This document shows positions 33,536 to 43,197 of a stretch of DNA of 64,000 nucleotides, piece after piece. Below the pieces are notes generated by a model. The model was not told where the DNA came from, did no database searches, and saw only the letters and a list, made by a program, of their open reading frames with translations. The stretch is from NCBI RefSeq assembly GCF_000585495.1, contig NZ_CP007264.1, positions 620,001-684,000 on the forward strand, given 5' to 3'. This DNA comes from Thermococcus nautili. GTDB lineage: Archaea; Methanobacteriota_B; Thermococci; Thermococcales; Thermococcaceae. Position 1 is the first letter of the stretch. Each line of letters opens with the position of its first letter. A program made the translations under genes and the position numbers.

Positions 33536-36133
33536 ATGGCGAGGAAAAGGATAAGGTGGGCGAGACGGGAATACAGCGATGAGGAGATATTCTCAATCCT
33601 CAGCGAGCCGGTTAGGGAGTGGTTCAGGCGAAAGTTCGGGAGCTTCACGCCCCCACAGCGCTACGCGGTTATGGAGATTCACAAAGGCGAGAACGTGCTC
33701 ATCTCCTCTCCGACCGGCTCTGGAAAAACGCTCTCCGCTTTCCTCTCGGCCATAAACGAGCTGATTCTCCTCGGAAAGGAGGGAAAGCTTGAGGATAAAA
33801 TCTACGTTCTCTACGTCTCACCGCTGAGGGCTCTCAACAACGACATAAAGCGCAACCTGGAGGGACCCTTGGCCGAGATTAAGGAAGTGGCTAAGGAGCT
33901 CGGCTACGATTTACCCGAAATCCGCGTCGGCATAAGGACGAGCGACACGTCGAGCTACGAGAAGAGCAAGATGGTGAAGAAACCGCCCCACATTCTAATA
34001 ACAACCCCGGAGAGCCTCGCGATAGCTCTAAACGCCCCCAAGTTCCGCGAGAGGCTGAAGACGGTTAAATACCTCATCATAGACGAGGTTCACGCTTTGG
34101 CTGAAAACAAGCGCGGTTCTCACCTGGCTTTAAGCGTTGAGAGACTTCAAGAGATGGCCGAGGAGAGGTTTGTGAGAATAGGTCTCAGTGCGACGATACA
34201 CCCGCTCGAAGAGATAGCGAAGTTCGTCTTCGGCTTCGATGACGACGGGGAGCCGAGGCCGGGCCTTATCGTTGACGTCAGCTTCGCCAAGCAGACCGAA
34301 ATTCAGGTCGAGAGCGTCGTCGAGGACCTAATTTATACTCCTGCCGGAGCGCTGAGCGAGGCGCTCTACAGGAGACTGGCGGAGCTTATCAGGGAGCACA
34401 GGACGACGCTAATCTTCACCAACACGAGGAGCGGTGCCGAGAGGGTCGCCTTCAACCTTAAGAAGCGCTACCCCGAGTTCGAGGGCCTCATAGAGGCGCA
34501 CCACTCAAGCCTGTCGCGTGAGGTTAGGCTGGACGTTGAGGAGAAGCTGAAGAGGGGCGAGCTGAAGGCCGTTGTTACGTCAACGAGCCTCGAGCTCGGG
34601 ATAGACATTGGAACGATTGATTTAGTTGTTCTAATCGGCTCGCCGAAGAGCGTGAACCGCGCTTTACAGAGAATAGGGAGGGCCGGCCACAGGCTCCACG
34701 AGGTCAGCAAAGGGGTTATTTTAGCCCTCGATAGGGATGACCTGGTCGAGGTTACCGTTCTGGCGCACAACGCGAGGAACAGGCGCTTAGACCGCGTCAG
34801 AATTCCAAGGAACCCGCTCGACGTCCTCGTCCAGCACCTCCTCGGAATGGCCCTGAACAGAGTATGGGAGGTTGATGAAGCTTACCGCGTTGTCAGAAGG
34901 GCTTATCCATTCAGGGATTTGCCCTTCGAGGACTTCATGAGCGTTTTGAGGTACTTGGCTGGAGAATACGCCGGACTGGAGGAGCGGAAGGTCTACGCCA
35001 AGATATGGCTGGAGGACGGGAAGTTCGGAAAGCGCGGAAAGATGACGAGGGCGATTTACTACATGAACGTCGGCACGATTCCCGATGAGGCCAAGATTAG
35101 GGTTTACACAATGGACAAAAAGTTAATAGGTACAGTTGAAGAGGAGTTCGCCGAGAGGCTGATGCCCGGCGACATCTTCGTCTTAGCGGGAAGAACCTAC
35201 GAGTTCGTGAAGAGCAGGGGCAACAAGCTCTACGTCATTCCGCGCGAAGGTGCTAAGCCGACCATTCCGGCATGGTTCTCCGAGATGCTCCCGCTCAGCT
35301 TCGATTTGGCGGTGGATATTCAGCGCTTCAGGAGGGAGGTTAAGGGGTTACTCAGCAGGAAGGACGCCGTTAAAAGGCTCATGAGGAAGTACGGGATAGA
35401 CGAGAAGGCCTCGCGCGCCATAATCGCTTACTTCCGCGAGCAGGCTAGGTATTCGGTGGTTCCCGACGACGAGACCCTTCTGGTGGAATTCGTTCCGGGA
35501 AACCGGAGGAACCGCTACTTCTTCCACACACTCATAGGAAGGCGCGCCAACGACGCTTTAAGCAGGGCCTTCGCCTACCTCGTGAGCAAGAAAAAGAACT
35601 GCAACGTCGGGATAGCGATAAACGACAATGGCTTCGCTTTGCTCCTTCCGCCGGAGGTTGAGCTGAGCGAGGAGGAAGTGATGGAGCTTTTCGAGGTTGA
35701 TGACCTGAGGGAAACGCTGAAGAAAGCCTTGGACAACACGGAGCTTTTGAAAAGGCGCTTCAGGCACGTTGCCAACCGCGGGTTGCTAATTTTGAGGCGC
35801 TACGTCGGGAGGAGCAAGAGGCTCGGCAGGCAGCAGGTCATGGCGGTCTCGCTACTCAAGGTGCTCAAGGAGAACTATCCAGACTTCCCGCTCCTGAAGG
35901 AGGTCTACCGCGAGATTATGGAGGACAAGATGGACGTGGAAAACGCGGAACTGTTCCTGAGCTGGGTTCGCGAGGGGAAGATAAGGGTGGTCTTCCAGAG
36001 GAACGCCGTTCCGAGTCCCTTCGCCTTCAATCTGGAAGCTATTGGCTCGAGCGACGTGGTTCTGATGGAAGACAGAAGGGAGCTGATTAAAGCCCTGCAC
36101 AGAAAGATAATGGCGATGATAGGGGAGGCTTAG
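33536..36133 (+). CDS. lhr: Lhr-type ATP-dependent helicase
   Basis: An 865-residue superfamily 2 DNA helicase of the Lhr core type, linked in Archaea to DNA repair and replication-fork restart (3'-5' translocation). Motifs: Q motif TPPQRYAVMEIHKGENVL, Walker A SSPTGSGKT (about 57-65), DEVH box IIDEVHALAENKRG, SAT-like LSATIHP, motif IV TLIFTNTRSGAE, ALQRIGRAGH (motif VI). A winged helix and the Lhr-specific DUF1998-free C-terminal domain (about 440-865) follow. TTTAAAAA about 30 nt upstream is the TATA box; the start is near-leaderless. Its stop overlaps pepQ (convergent) by 4 nt. Confidence 0.93.
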   Translation: MARKRIRWARREYSDEEIFSILSEPVREWFRRKFGSFTPPQRYAVMEIHKGENVLISSPTGSGKTLSAFLSAINELILLGKEGKLEDKIYVLYVSPLRALNNDIKRNLEGPLAEIKEVAKELGYDLPEIRVGIRTSDTSSYEKSKMVKKPPHILITTPESLAIALNAPKFRERLKTVKYLIIDEVHALAENKRGSHLALSVERLQEMAEERFVRIGLSATIHPLEEIAKFVFGFDDDGEPRPGLIVDVSFAKQTEIQVESVVEDLIYTPAGALSEALYRRLAELIREHRTTLIFTNTRSGAERVAFNLKKRYPEFEGLIEAHHSSLSREVRLDVEEKLKRGELKAVVTSTSLELGIDIGTIDLVVLIGSPKSVNRALQRIGRAGHRLHEVSKGVILALDRDDLVEVTVLAHNARNRRLDRVRIPRNPLDVLVQHLLGMALNRVWEVDEAYRVVRRAYPFRDLPFEDFMSVLRYLAGEYAGLEERKVYAKIWLEDGKFGKRGKMTRAIYYMNVGTIPDEAKIRVYTMDKKLIGTVEEEFAERLMPGDIFVLAGRTYEFVKSRGNKLYVIPREGAKPTIPAWFSEMLPLSFDLAVDIQRFRREVKGLLSRKDAVKRLMRKYGIDEKASRAIIAYFREQARYSVVPDDETLLVEFVPGNRRNRYFFHTLIGRRANDALSRAFAYLVSKKKNCNVGIAINDNGFALLLPPEVELSEEEVMELFEVDDLRETLKKALDNTELLKRRFRHVANRGLLILRRYVGRSKRLGRQQVMAVSLLKVLKENYPDFPLLKEVYREIMEDKMDVENAELFLSWVREGKIRVVFQRNAVPSPFAFNLEAIGSSDVVLMEDRRELIKALHRKIMAMIGEA

Positions 36134-37176
36134 ATTAGCTCCCTCTCCGTCCTCGTCAGCCTCTTGGCCCCGTTTTCGGTTATGACTATCGTGTCCTCTA
36201 TCCTTACCCCACCGAACTTGGGAATGTAGATGCCCGGCTCGACGGTGACGACCATACCGGGCTTGAGGACGGTCTCGTCGCTCTGGTTCACGCCGGGCCA
36301 CTCGTGTATCTCAAGGCCGACACCGTGGCCGGTGGAGTGGATGAAGTAGTCGCCGTAGCCGTACTCCCTGATGACGTCCCTAACGATTGTGTCGAGCTCC
36401 TTCGCGGTTATTCCCGGCCTCGCCATCTCAACGCCCTTCATCTGGGCCTCAAGGACCGCCTGATAGATGTCCTTCTGCTTCTCGTTGGGACCGCCGACCA
36501 CGATGGTCCTCGTCGTGTCGGAGTTGTAGTGCCTGTAGAGGGCGCCCTCGTCTATAACGACGAACTCACCCCGCTCGATTCTCTTGTCGCTCGCGACACC
36601 GTGGGGAAGGGCCGAGCGCCAGCCACTCGCGATTATCGTATCAAAGGCCGGCTTCTCAGCGCCGTTCATCTTCATGACGTACTCCATCTTGGCAGCTATT
36701 TCCCTCTCGCGCTTGCCCTCGCTTATCTCCTCTATGGCAACGAGCATCGCCTGGTCAGCTATCTCGCACGCGGCCTGAATGACCTCAAGCTCCTCCTTCG
36801 TCTTTATCATCCTGAGCTCCTTTATGACGTCATCAACGGTCACGAACTCCTCAACGCCGAGCTTCTCGCGGTAGCTCTGGACGGTTGAGTAGGCGGTTCT
36901 TCCCTCGATTCCGAGCTTCCTCAGCTTGAAGGACTTGAGCCTCTCGAAGAGCTCTGGCCCGCGCTTGAAGGCCTCAACGGGAACGCGCGAGGTTTCTTTG
37001 GCTTCCTCATACTCAAGCTGGGGAACGAGGAAGAGGGCCTCGTCAGCCGTTACGAGCAGGTAGCCACCAAGAACGGGGGCAGAGCCCGTGAAGTAGTAGA
37101 GGTTTGGTCTGTGGGTTATTATTACGCCGTCCAGTTCCTTTTCGGCTATGTATTCCCTGAGCCTTTCGATTCTCAT
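36130..37176 (-). CDS. pepQ: Xaa-Pro dipeptidase (prolidase)
   Basis: A 348-residue dinuclear-metal peptidase, exactly the length of the Pyrococcus enzyme, which splits Xaa-Pro dipeptides during peptide fermentation. The creatinase-like N-domain covers about 1-120. The pita-bread domain has metal ligands in VIDEGALYRHYNSDTTRT (two Asp), HSTGHGVGLEIHE (His), VTVEPGIYIP (Glu) and GVRIEDT (Glu). Pyrococcus has VIDLGALY in the first motif, so one Leu is Glu here, next to the first metal Asp. The ATG at 37176 follows GGTGGTGGTC. Confidence 0.95.
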   Translation of the reverse strand: MRIERLREYIAEKELDGVIITHRPNLYYFTGSAPVLGGYLLVTADEALFLVPQLEYEEAKETSRVPVEAFKRGPELFERLKSFKLRKLGIEGRTAYSTVQSYREKLGVEEFVTVDDVIKELRMIKTKEELEVIQAACEIADQAMLVAIEEISEGKREREIAAKMEYVMKMNGAEKPAFDTIIASGWRSALPHGVASDKRIERGEFVVIDEGALYRHYNSDTTRTIVVGGPNEKQKDIYQAVLEAQMKGVEMARPGITAKELDTIVRDVIREYGYGDYFIHSTGHGVGLEIHEWPGVNQSDETVLKPGMVVTVEPGIYIPKFGGVRIEDTIVITENGAKRLTRTERELI

Positions 37177-37266
37177 GACCACCACCGGGTGAAGTTGGCC
37201 GGGCAGGATAAAACGGTTTCGGAAGGAATATAAACTCCGGGGCGAAACCCCGAACAGGTGTTAAGC

Positions 37267-37932
37267 GTGACGGTTTACCTCTTCGACTTCGACGGAACGC
37301 TCGTTGACAGCACCGGCGCGGTGGAGAAGGCGTTGAGGATAGCCATCGAGAAGACGATTCCAGCGGTGATTGAGAGCGACCTCTATGACGAGTATTACAA
37401 GGCGCTGTTCCTCTTTATCAAGGGCAAGCTCACCTACGGCCACCTCGGCGTCATACACGAGCTCGTGGCTCAGGGGACAATCCACGAGTACTACAAGCTC
37501 ATGCCCAAGTACATCAAGGACTTCCCCTTCGCCCGTGAGGTTGTGAGGGAGCTCAGAAAGCGGGGACGGAAGGTAATAAGCTTCTCGGGCGAGCACACTT
37601 ATCCGGGCGGAAAGGTCATCTTCATGAAGAAGACCAACTGGTACGACGAGTTCGACGAGGTCATAACCTTCAAGGGGACGAAGGACATGCTCAAGAAGTT
37701 CCAGACGCTGAGGGAGCTCTACCCGGATGAGCCCTTCGTGTGGGTTGACGACAGCCCGTCGCGCTTCACCTACGTCCTCGACGAGAACACGCTTCTCGTT
37801 CAGAAGGCCTCACCTTACAAGAGCGACGTTCCGCTCCTCTTTGACCGGGTGAACTTCGTGAAGATAAAATCCATCCGAGAGGTTCTCGAGATAGACGATG
37901 GCCTAAGCGAGTTCCTGGGCGATAAAACTTAA
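37267..37932 (+). CDS. HAD-superfamily hydrolase
   Basis: A 221-residue haloacid-dehalogenase-like phosphatase. Motif I is [12 protein letters not shown] right at the start (nucleophile Asp), a helical cap lies at about 20-85, motif II Ser is in [10 protein letters not shown], motif III Lys is near KGTKDMLKK, and motif IV is [12 protein letters not shown] 37267 is used because GGTG lies 7 nt upstream and it places the nucleophile near residue 7. The substrate is unknown; phosphoglycolate or sugar phosphates are usual. The gene ends 35 nt before the L35Ae gene. Confidence 0.85.
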   Translation: MTVYLFDFDGTLVDSTGAVEKALRIAIEKTIPAVIESDLYDEYYKALFLFIKGKLTYGHLGVIHELVAQGTIHEYYKLMPKYIKDFPFAREVVRELRKRGRKVISFSGEHTYPGGKVIFMKKTNWYDEFDEVITFKGTKDMLKKFQTLRELYPDEPFVWVDDSPSRFTYVLDENTLLVQKASPYKSDVPLLFDRVNFVKIKSIREVLEIDDGLSEFLGDKT

Positions 37933-37967
37933 AAATCCAGCCCCTAAATCAAGGCCGGGTGAGGGCG

Positions 37968-38234
37968 ATGGCGAGGGTGAAGGCTGTCGTCCTCTCCTAC
38001 GCGGGTTCTCACGAGCACCAGGACAACCACAGAATGATTCTCAAGCCCATCGGAATCGACGACAGGGGAAGCGCGGCCCAGCTCATCGGCAGGAAGGTCG
38101 TCTGGAGGACCCCGACCGGCAGGAAGATGTTCGGCAGGGTCATCAAGACCCACGGCAACCGCGGTGAGGTCAAGGCCGTCTTCAAGCCCGGCCTTCCGGG
38201 GCAGGCCCTTGGAGACATCGTCGAGATTCTCTAA
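37968..38234 (+). CDS. rpl35ae: Ribosomal protein L35Ae (eL33)
   Basis: An 88-residue basic large-subunit protein. [46 protein letters not shown] and [18 protein letters not shown] are characteristic of archaeal/eukaryotic L35Ae. ATG 37968 follows GGTGAGGGCG, and GATAAAACTTAAAAATCC near 37925 is the TATA box. The gene lies 42 nt before trm1. Confidence 0.95.
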   Translation: MARVKAVVLSYAGSHEHQDNHRMILKPIGIDDRGSAAQLIGRKVVWRTPTGRKMFGRVIKTHGNRGEVKAVFKPGLPGQALGDIVEIL

Positions 38235-38276
38235 ACCTTTAAAGCCCCTCAACCCTTTTCTTTAACGGGTGGGAAA

Positions 38277-39407
38277 ATGGAGCTGATTGAGGTCAGTGAA
38301 GGTTCCGCGAGGTTCCTCGTACCGAAGGCCGAACGAATTTACGACGCACCGGTCTTCTACAACCCCGTGATGGCGCTCAACAGGGATATAAGCGTCCTCG
38401 TCGCCCGTGCTCTTGAACCCAAGAGGGTTCTCGACGCGCTCTCGGCGACGGGAATAAGGGGAATCCGCTACGCCCTCGAAAGTCCAGCGGAGGAAGTCTG
38501 GCTCAACGACATAAGCGACGAAGCCTACAGCCTGATGAAACAGAACGTCGCCCTCAACTTCGAGGGGGAGCTCTACGAAGAGGGCGACCGCTCCTACCTC
38601 TGGGGCGAGAAGCTAATAGTCATAAACAAGGGCGACGCCAACAGGCTGATGGCGGAGAACTTCCGCTACTTCGACCTGGTTGATTTGGACCCCTTCGGCT
38701 CGCCGATGGAGTTCCTTGACACCGCTCTAAGGAGTGTGAAGAGGAGGGGCGTTCTGGCCGTTACGGCAACGGATACCGGAGTTCTCTGCGGGGCCTACGC
38801 GAGGGCCTGCGTGAAGAACTACCTCGCGAGGCCGATACGGGGCGAGCTGTGCCACGAGGCCGGTTTGAGAATCCTCATCGGGACGGTGGTTAGATACTCT
38901 GCCAAATACGACCTTGGAGTTGAAGTTCTTCTCGCCTACTACCGCGACCACTACTTCAGGGCGTTCCTCCGGTTTAAGAGCGGGGCGAAGAAGGCCGAGA
39001 AGAGCCTCGCCCAGCTCGGCTACCTCTGGCAAGATGAGGACGGAAGGTTCACCTACGAGAAAGCCTTCCTCCCGGAGAAGCCCAAGGCCTTCGGCCCGAT
39101 GTGGCTCGGCCCGCTGAAGGATTCGGAGTTCATGGAAAGGCTTTCAAAAGAGCTTGAGACCTTTAAACCGGCTCATAAGAAAACAAGGTCCTTTGTGGAG
39201 CTACTCGCGGGCGAGCTCGACGTTCCGTTCCACTACGACACCCACGCCCTCGCGCGGAGGAACGGCCTGGAAGTTAGGAAGGTGAGCGAGGTAATCGAAA
39301 GGCTCGAGAAACTCGGCTACAGGGCGAGCAGGACGCACTTCTCGCCGACCGCGGTAAAAACCGATGCCCCCTTCGAGGTGGTGCTCGATGTCCTCAGAGG
39401 CGATTGA
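38277..39407 (+). CDS. trm1: tRNA (guanine(26)-N2)-dimethyltransferase Trm1
   Basis: A 376-residue SAM-dependent enzyme that makes m2G/m2,2G at position 26 of tRNA. A Rossmann fold with [17 protein letters not shown] (SAM loop) and [14 protein letters not shown] (the DPFG catalytic motif typical of Trm1) is followed by the Cys-containing GVLCGAY and [10 protein letters not shown] segments and a C-terminal tRNA-binding domain. Length matches Pyrococcus Trm1. GGTGGGAAA precedes the ATG. Its end overlaps the next gene by 20 nt. Confidence 0.95.
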   Translation: MELIEVSEGSARFLVPKAERIYDAPVFYNPVMALNRDISVLVARALEPKRVLDALSATGIRGIRYALESPAEEVWLNDISDEAYSLMKQNVALNFEGELYEEGDRSYLWGEKLIVINKGDANRLMAENFRYFDLVDLDPFGSPMEFLDTALRSVKRRGVLAVTATDTGVLCGAYARACVKNYLARPIRGELCHEAGLRILIGTVVRYSAKYDLGVEVLLAYYRDHYFRAFLRFKSGAKKAEKSLAQLGYLWQDEDGRFTYEKAFLPEKPKAFGPMWLGPLKDSEFMERLSKELETFKPAHKKTRSFVELLAGELDVPFHYDTHALARRNGLEVRKVSEVIERLEKLGYRASRTHFSPTAVKTDAPFEVVLDVLRGD

Positions 39408-40485
39408 GCTCGGGAAGCGCTTCTACCTCGACGAGTGGGCCGACGCGGAGCTGTACGAGAGGCTCGCCGAGTGGGAAAAGGACGAGAAGATAAAGGCGGA
39501 GTTCAAGCGTCTGGCCGAGCTTGAGCGCTGGCACGCCGAGTTCTGGAAGTCCTTCCTCGAGAGGAGGAACGAGAAACCGCCGAGGCCGAGGGTGAACCGC
39601 CTGACGGTATGGAGCGTTAAGCTCCTTCGGAAGCTCCTCGGGCCGGGTTCCGTCGCTTCTCTCCTTGAGATGGGCGAGAACAGCGCGATAGAGAAGTACT
39701 TCCGCTTCCTCAACGAATACGCCCGCGAGATGAGCGATGAGGAGCGCGAAACCCTGAGGAGGGTAATCCTCGACGAGATAGAGCACGAGAAGTTCTTCCG
39801 CGAGGAGGAGAAGGCCTTCCACGTGGAGAACATCAGGGACCTCGTCCTCGGAATGAACGACGGCCTCGTCGAGATACTCGGAGCGGTTACGGGCCTCTCG
39901 GCGGTTTACCCGAACAACCCCCAGCTCGTCGGGATAAGCGGTCTCATCGTTGGTGTAGCGGGAGCGCTCTCGATGGCGATAGGCACCTTCGTCTCGGTCC
40001 GCTCGCAGAGGCAGGTCAAGGAATCAATCCGCTCCAGGACCGAAGTCCTCTTCGAGGTCTCGCCCGAGAAAACGGCCGAGGAACTCAGGGAAAAGCTGAT
40101 AGAGGGTGGAATGCCCGAGGACATGGCGAAGGAGATAGCGGAGAAGCTCAAGGGCAACCCCGATGCCGTTAAAAAGCTCCTTCTTCCAGAGGCCGAGGAG
40201 AACGAGGTTCGCGCCGCATTGTACACGGGCTTATCGTACCTTCTCGGCGTCGTCTTCCCGGTTACACCCTACTTCCTGGCCTCGAACTCGCTCACGGCGC
40301 TCGTCTTCTCGATACTCTTCGCGGGTTCGGCTCTCGCGATAGTGGCGACGCTGATTTCGCTCCTCTCGGGAATATCGGTCAAGAAGAAGGTCGCGGAGAT
40401 GGTAACTACTGGCCTCGGCGCAGCGTTCCTGAGCTACCTCTTCGGAAGGGCGATGGAGGCAATCTTCCACGTCTCGGCGCTTTAG
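39388..40485 (+). CDS. Rubrerythrin-like/VIT1 fusion, iron or manganese transporter
   Basis: A 365-residue membrane protein. Residues 1-140 form a ferritin-like four-helix domain with ExxH-type ligands ([18 protein letters not shown]). Residues about 150-365 are a VIT1/CCC1 transporter with [21 protein letters not shown] and [20 protein letters not shown], four or five membrane helices and the cytoplasmic metal-binding hairpin between helices 2 and 3. It probably moves Fe2+ or Mn2+ out of the cytoplasm, with the ferritin-like part sensing or delivering iron. ATG 39388 follows GAGGTGGTG and overlaps trm1. Confidence 0.9.
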   Translation: MSSEAIELGKRFYLDEWADAELYERLAEWEKDEKIKAEFKRLAELERWHAEFWKSFLERRNEKPPRPRVNRLTVWSVKLLRKLLGPGSVASLLEMGENSAIEKYFRFLNEYAREMSDEERETLRRVILDEIEHEKFFREEEKAFHVENIRDLVLGMNDGLVEILGAVTGLSAVYPNNPQLVGISGLIVGVAGALSMAIGTFVSVRSQRQVKESIRSRTEVLFEVSPEKTAEELREKLIEGGMPEDMAKEIAEKLKGNPDAVKKLLLPEAEENEVRAALYTGLSYLLGVVFPVTPYFLASNSLTALVFSILFAGSALAIVATLISLLSGISVKKKVAEMVTTGLGAAFLSYLFGRAMEAIFHVSAL

Positions 40486-40880
40486 AGGTAAACCACCTCA
40501 ACGCCGAGCTTTTCGGCTATTTTTCCCTGTTTCTCATCGGCCGTCGCGAGCTTTCCGTACTTGAGGGCCTGGGCGATGTAGAGGGCGTCGTAGATTGGTA
40601 TGCGGTGCTCGACCGCTATTTTCCCTGCCTCCGTTAAGTAGTTGGTCCCGTCCTCGAGGAGAATGACGTTCGGGAGGAAGTCTATTACCTTTGACCGTCT
40701 CTCAAATTCCTCCCGCGATATCTCCCCGTACAGGACGTGGTGCTTCCAAAGGGCGTTGGAGACTTCCGCGAGGGCGTAGTCCAGCGAAACGGCGTCGCCC
40801 ATCAGGAGTTTCTCTACTTCCTCCCAGCCCGGCTCGATGAGGACGTACTTCGCCAGAACGGAGGCGTCAATTACTATCAC
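40482..40880 (-). CDS. vapC: VapC-type PIN-domain toxin
   Basis: A 132-residue PIN ribonuclease. Acidic site: D5 (VIDASVL), E39 (LAEVSNALW), D98 (IYDALYIA), D115 (TADEKQ), all present. It lies after and overlaps the VapB gene by 14 nt, the usual toxin-antitoxin order. Its stop overlaps the VIT gene stop by 4 nt. The expected target is RNA, in VapC relatives often tRNA or rRNA; the target here is unknown. Confidence 0.93.
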   Translation of the reverse strand: MIVIDASVLAKYVLIEPGWEEVEKLLMGDAVSLDYALAEVSNALWKHHVLYGEISREEFERRSKVIDFLPNVILLEDGTNYLTEAGKIAVEHRIPIYDALYIAQALKYGKLATADEKQGKIAEKLGVEVVYL

Positions 40881-41088
40881 GGTCCTCCCTCACGTACCTT
40901 TTTGCGGTTCCTGCCTTGGCTGGCGTTCCACCCGCGAGCAGCTCGTGCATCATCTCGAGTGTCCGCTTTTTTTCCTCCTCGCTTATCCTAGTCGCTATGA
41001 ACCGCCGTATCTCCTCGCTCCAGTTGATGTCGTACTTCTTCATCTTCTCCTTAAGCTCGTCGGGAACGCGGACGCTTATGACAGCCAT
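40867..41088 (-). CDS. vapB: VapB-type ribbon-helix-helix antitoxin
   Basis: A 73-residue protein. The N-terminus VISVRVPDELKEKMKKYDINWSEEIRRFIATRI is a ribbon-helix-helix DNA-binding domain. The rest is the charged tail that would bind VapC. It precedes and overlaps vapC, and dimers probably repress the pair. Confidence 0.88.
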   Translation of the reverse strand: MAVISVRVPDELKEKMKKYDINWSEEIRRFIATRISEEEKKRTLEMMHELLAGGTPAKAGTAKRYVREDRDSN

Positions 41089-41135
41089 ACAACCACCGTT
41101 TACAGAAACGCATTACAAAGATATAAACGTTCCCG

Positions 41136-42506
41136 TCACACCTTCACGTGCTTCCACTTTCCTTTCTTGAAAATCCACCAGTACATGGCCGCGCTCGTGA
41201 AGGTCTCGAGGCTCATCGCAATCCACGCCGCTACCACGCCGAGACCTGAGAAGTGGAAGGAACCGATTGTAAAGCCGAAGCCGAGGAGGTAGGCAGGAAT
41301 AATTCTGAAGAGGAGCTTGCTTATCGCGGTAACGTACATCGGGCTCTTGGTGTCGCCGGCTCCCCTTAGAGCCCCGCTGAGGACGAAGACCCACGCGAGG
41401 GGAACCTCGCTGATTCCAACGATTATAAGGTAAATCCGGGCGAGGCGGAGAACCTCTGCGTAGTTCGGGTCGTTCGGGTTGAGGAAGGGCATGACGAGGT
41501 AGCGCGGGAAGAGGATTAGCACCGCGCCCATGACACCCATAAAGAGGCCGGCCATCTTCATTGCCTCGTAAACCGTTTTCTCTGCTTCCTCAGGTTTCTT
41601 CGCCCCAAGGTTCTGGCCAACGAGGGCTGAAGTGGCGACGTTGAAGCCGAAGGCCGGCATGTAGGCGATGCTCTCAATCCTGAGGCCTATCTGGTGCGCC
41701 GCCAGAGCCACGTCGCCGAAGCGGGTGACTATGCTCATGTAGAGGAAGTTGTAGAAGCTGAAAAGGCCCCTCTCAATTAGGGCGGGAATTCCAATGCGGA
41801 CTATCTTCCCCACTATCTCGGTGTCGAAGCGCCAGCTCGGCTCGAACTTAAGGATGAGCCTGTTAGAGAGAAGGAGAGCCAGGAGTACAACGAAAGCAGA
41901 ACTTATGCCTATTCCAGAGGCCCATGCGGCTCCCACAGCCCCGAGCCTCGGAAAGCCGAGCTTCCCGTAAATTAGGAGGTAGTCAAAGAGGGCGTTGAGG
42001 ACGTTCATCAGGATTCCTACCTTCATCGGGGTCTTCGTATCGCCCGCACCCCTGAGAGCGGAGTTAATTGTGAAGACCACGAAGCGGACGGGATAGAAAA
42101 GGAAAACAACCTTGAGGTAGGCGTAGGCGAGGCTCAAAAGCTCCCCCTTCGCACCCATAATCCTCAGCACGTCGTCGCCGAAGAACCAGCCGAAGAGCAG
42201 GACGGGGATTCCGAGGAGGAAAGAGAGGTAGAGGCTCTGCTCGAGAACGAGCTCCGCCCGTCTGAAGTCCTTCGCACCTACCGCACGCGCGACGAGGGCG
42301 AGGGTTCCGACGGAGACCGACATCATTATCGGGAACATGAACCAGCTGACCTGTCCGCCGAGGCCCACCGCGGCTATTGCCAAAGCACTCACGTGGCCGA
42401 CCATCAAGGTGTCCACTAAGTTGAGAAGGGTCTGAGAGATGTTGGCGATGATAGCGGGCCACGCGAGTTGCCATATCCTGCGCTGGGTCTCGTTGCGGAG
42501 TATCAT
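41136..42506 (-). CDS. MATE-family efflux transporter
   Basis: A 456-residue protein with twelve predicted membrane helices in two homologous halves. NETQRRIWQLAWPAIIANISQTLLNLVDTLMVGHV at the start and LRGAGDTKTPM / LRGAGDTKSPM in the two halves are typical of MATE drug/sodium antiporters (NorM-like). It exports cationic compounds using a sodium or proton gradient. Substrate unknown. It stands alone, with a short AT-rich gap to vapB downstream. Confidence 0.93.
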   Translation of the reverse strand: MILRNETQRRIWQLAWPAIIANISQTLLNLVDTLMVGHVSALAIAAVGLGGQVSWFMFPIMMSVSVGTLALVARAVGAKDFRRAELVLEQSLYLSFLLGIPVLLFGWFFGDDVLRIMGAKGELLSLAYAYLKVVFLFYPVRFVVFTINSALRGAGDTKTPMKVGILMNVLNALFDYLLIYGKLGFPRLGAVGAAWASGIGISSAFVVLLALLLSNRLILKFEPSWRFDTEIVGKIVRIGIPALIERGLFSFYNFLYMSIVTRFGDVALAAHQIGLRIESIAYMPAFGFNVATSALVGQNLGAKKPEEAEKTVYEAMKMAGLFMGVMGAVLILFPRYLVMPFLNPNDPNYAEVLRLARIYLIIVGISEVPLAWVFVLSGALRGAGDTKSPMYVTAISKLLFRIIPAYLLGFGFTIGSFHFSGLGVVAAWIAMSLETFTSAAMYWWIFKKGKWKHVKV

Positions 42507-42610
42507 TAAGACGCCCCTCTAAACGAACAAAGGAGCGTTTTAGTTAATAAGGGTTGCGGTCTCGGGAACGAATGAACAGAATAGAACACGAGGAAACAAA
42601 AGAAAAAGGT

Positions 42611-42799
42611 TCAGAGGAGGTTCCTCTTCTTCTTCCACTTGTGGCTCCAGCTGTACTTCCTCATTCTCCTGCTCCTGCCGAAGCCACAGGCGGCGCAGTA
42701 GCCCTTCTTAACGTTGAAGGCCCTCCTACCACAGCGCCTGCACCTGATGTGGGTAGGAGTCCTGTTGCGCTTGCCCTTCGGCGCGGTTCCGGCTCCCAT
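42611..42799 (-). CDS. rpl37e: Ribosomal protein L37e (eL37)
   Basis: A 62-residue, very basic zinc-ribbon protein of the large subunit. The zinc site is CRRCG ... CAACG, followed by [19 protein letters not shown]. It is the second gene of a pair with the LSm gene, an order conserved in many Archaea. Confidence 0.96.
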   Translation of the reverse strand: MGAGTAPKGKRNRTPTHIRCRRCGRRAFNVKKGYCAACGFGRSRRMRKYSWSHKWKKKRNLL

Positions 42800-42817
42800 G
42801 GTATCACCCCGCTAAGC

Positions 42818-43048
42818 TCACTCTATCTCGACCGGGGAGATGGCCAAGACGTTGTCTCCCCTGATGACGATTTTACCGTACTTCTTAACCTCCTCGCCGT
42901 CCTGCATGAGCGAGGCGTCGGCGAGGACGACGTTCAGGTGGATGTCGTAACCGATGAGCCTTCCCCTGAACTCGCCACCCCTCTTGAGGAGCACGAGGAC
43001 GTCCTTGTCAAGGGACCTGTGAATAACATCGAGTGGTCTTTCCGCCAT
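42818..43048 (-). CDS. LSm (Sm-like) RNA-binding protein
   Basis: A 76-residue archaeal Sm protein that forms a heptameric ring and binds U-rich RNA. Sm1 motif is LVLLKRGGEFRGRLIGYDIHLNVVLADA and Sm2 is IVIRGDNVLAISP. ATG 43048 follows GGAGGTGCGTGAAA; the longer frame at 43072 starts before this site. It is first in a two-gene operon with rpl37e. ACGGTTTATAACTC near 43100 is its promoter. Confidence 0.95.
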   Translation of the reverse strand: MAERPLDVIHRSLDKDVLVLLKRGGEFRGRLIGYDIHLNVVLADASLMQDGEEVKKYGKIVIRGDNVLAISPVEIE

Positions 43049-43197
43049 TTTCACGCACCTCCAAACAATCAAAGCTCATAGCCTAAACGACGGGAACGGT
43101 TTATAACTCTTTCCGTTTTTGGGCTTCGTCAGAGTTCCAAATTGGGCCCCAAAACCTTTTTATGAAATTCGCCCGCTCAACTCTCAGGTGATAGAGC

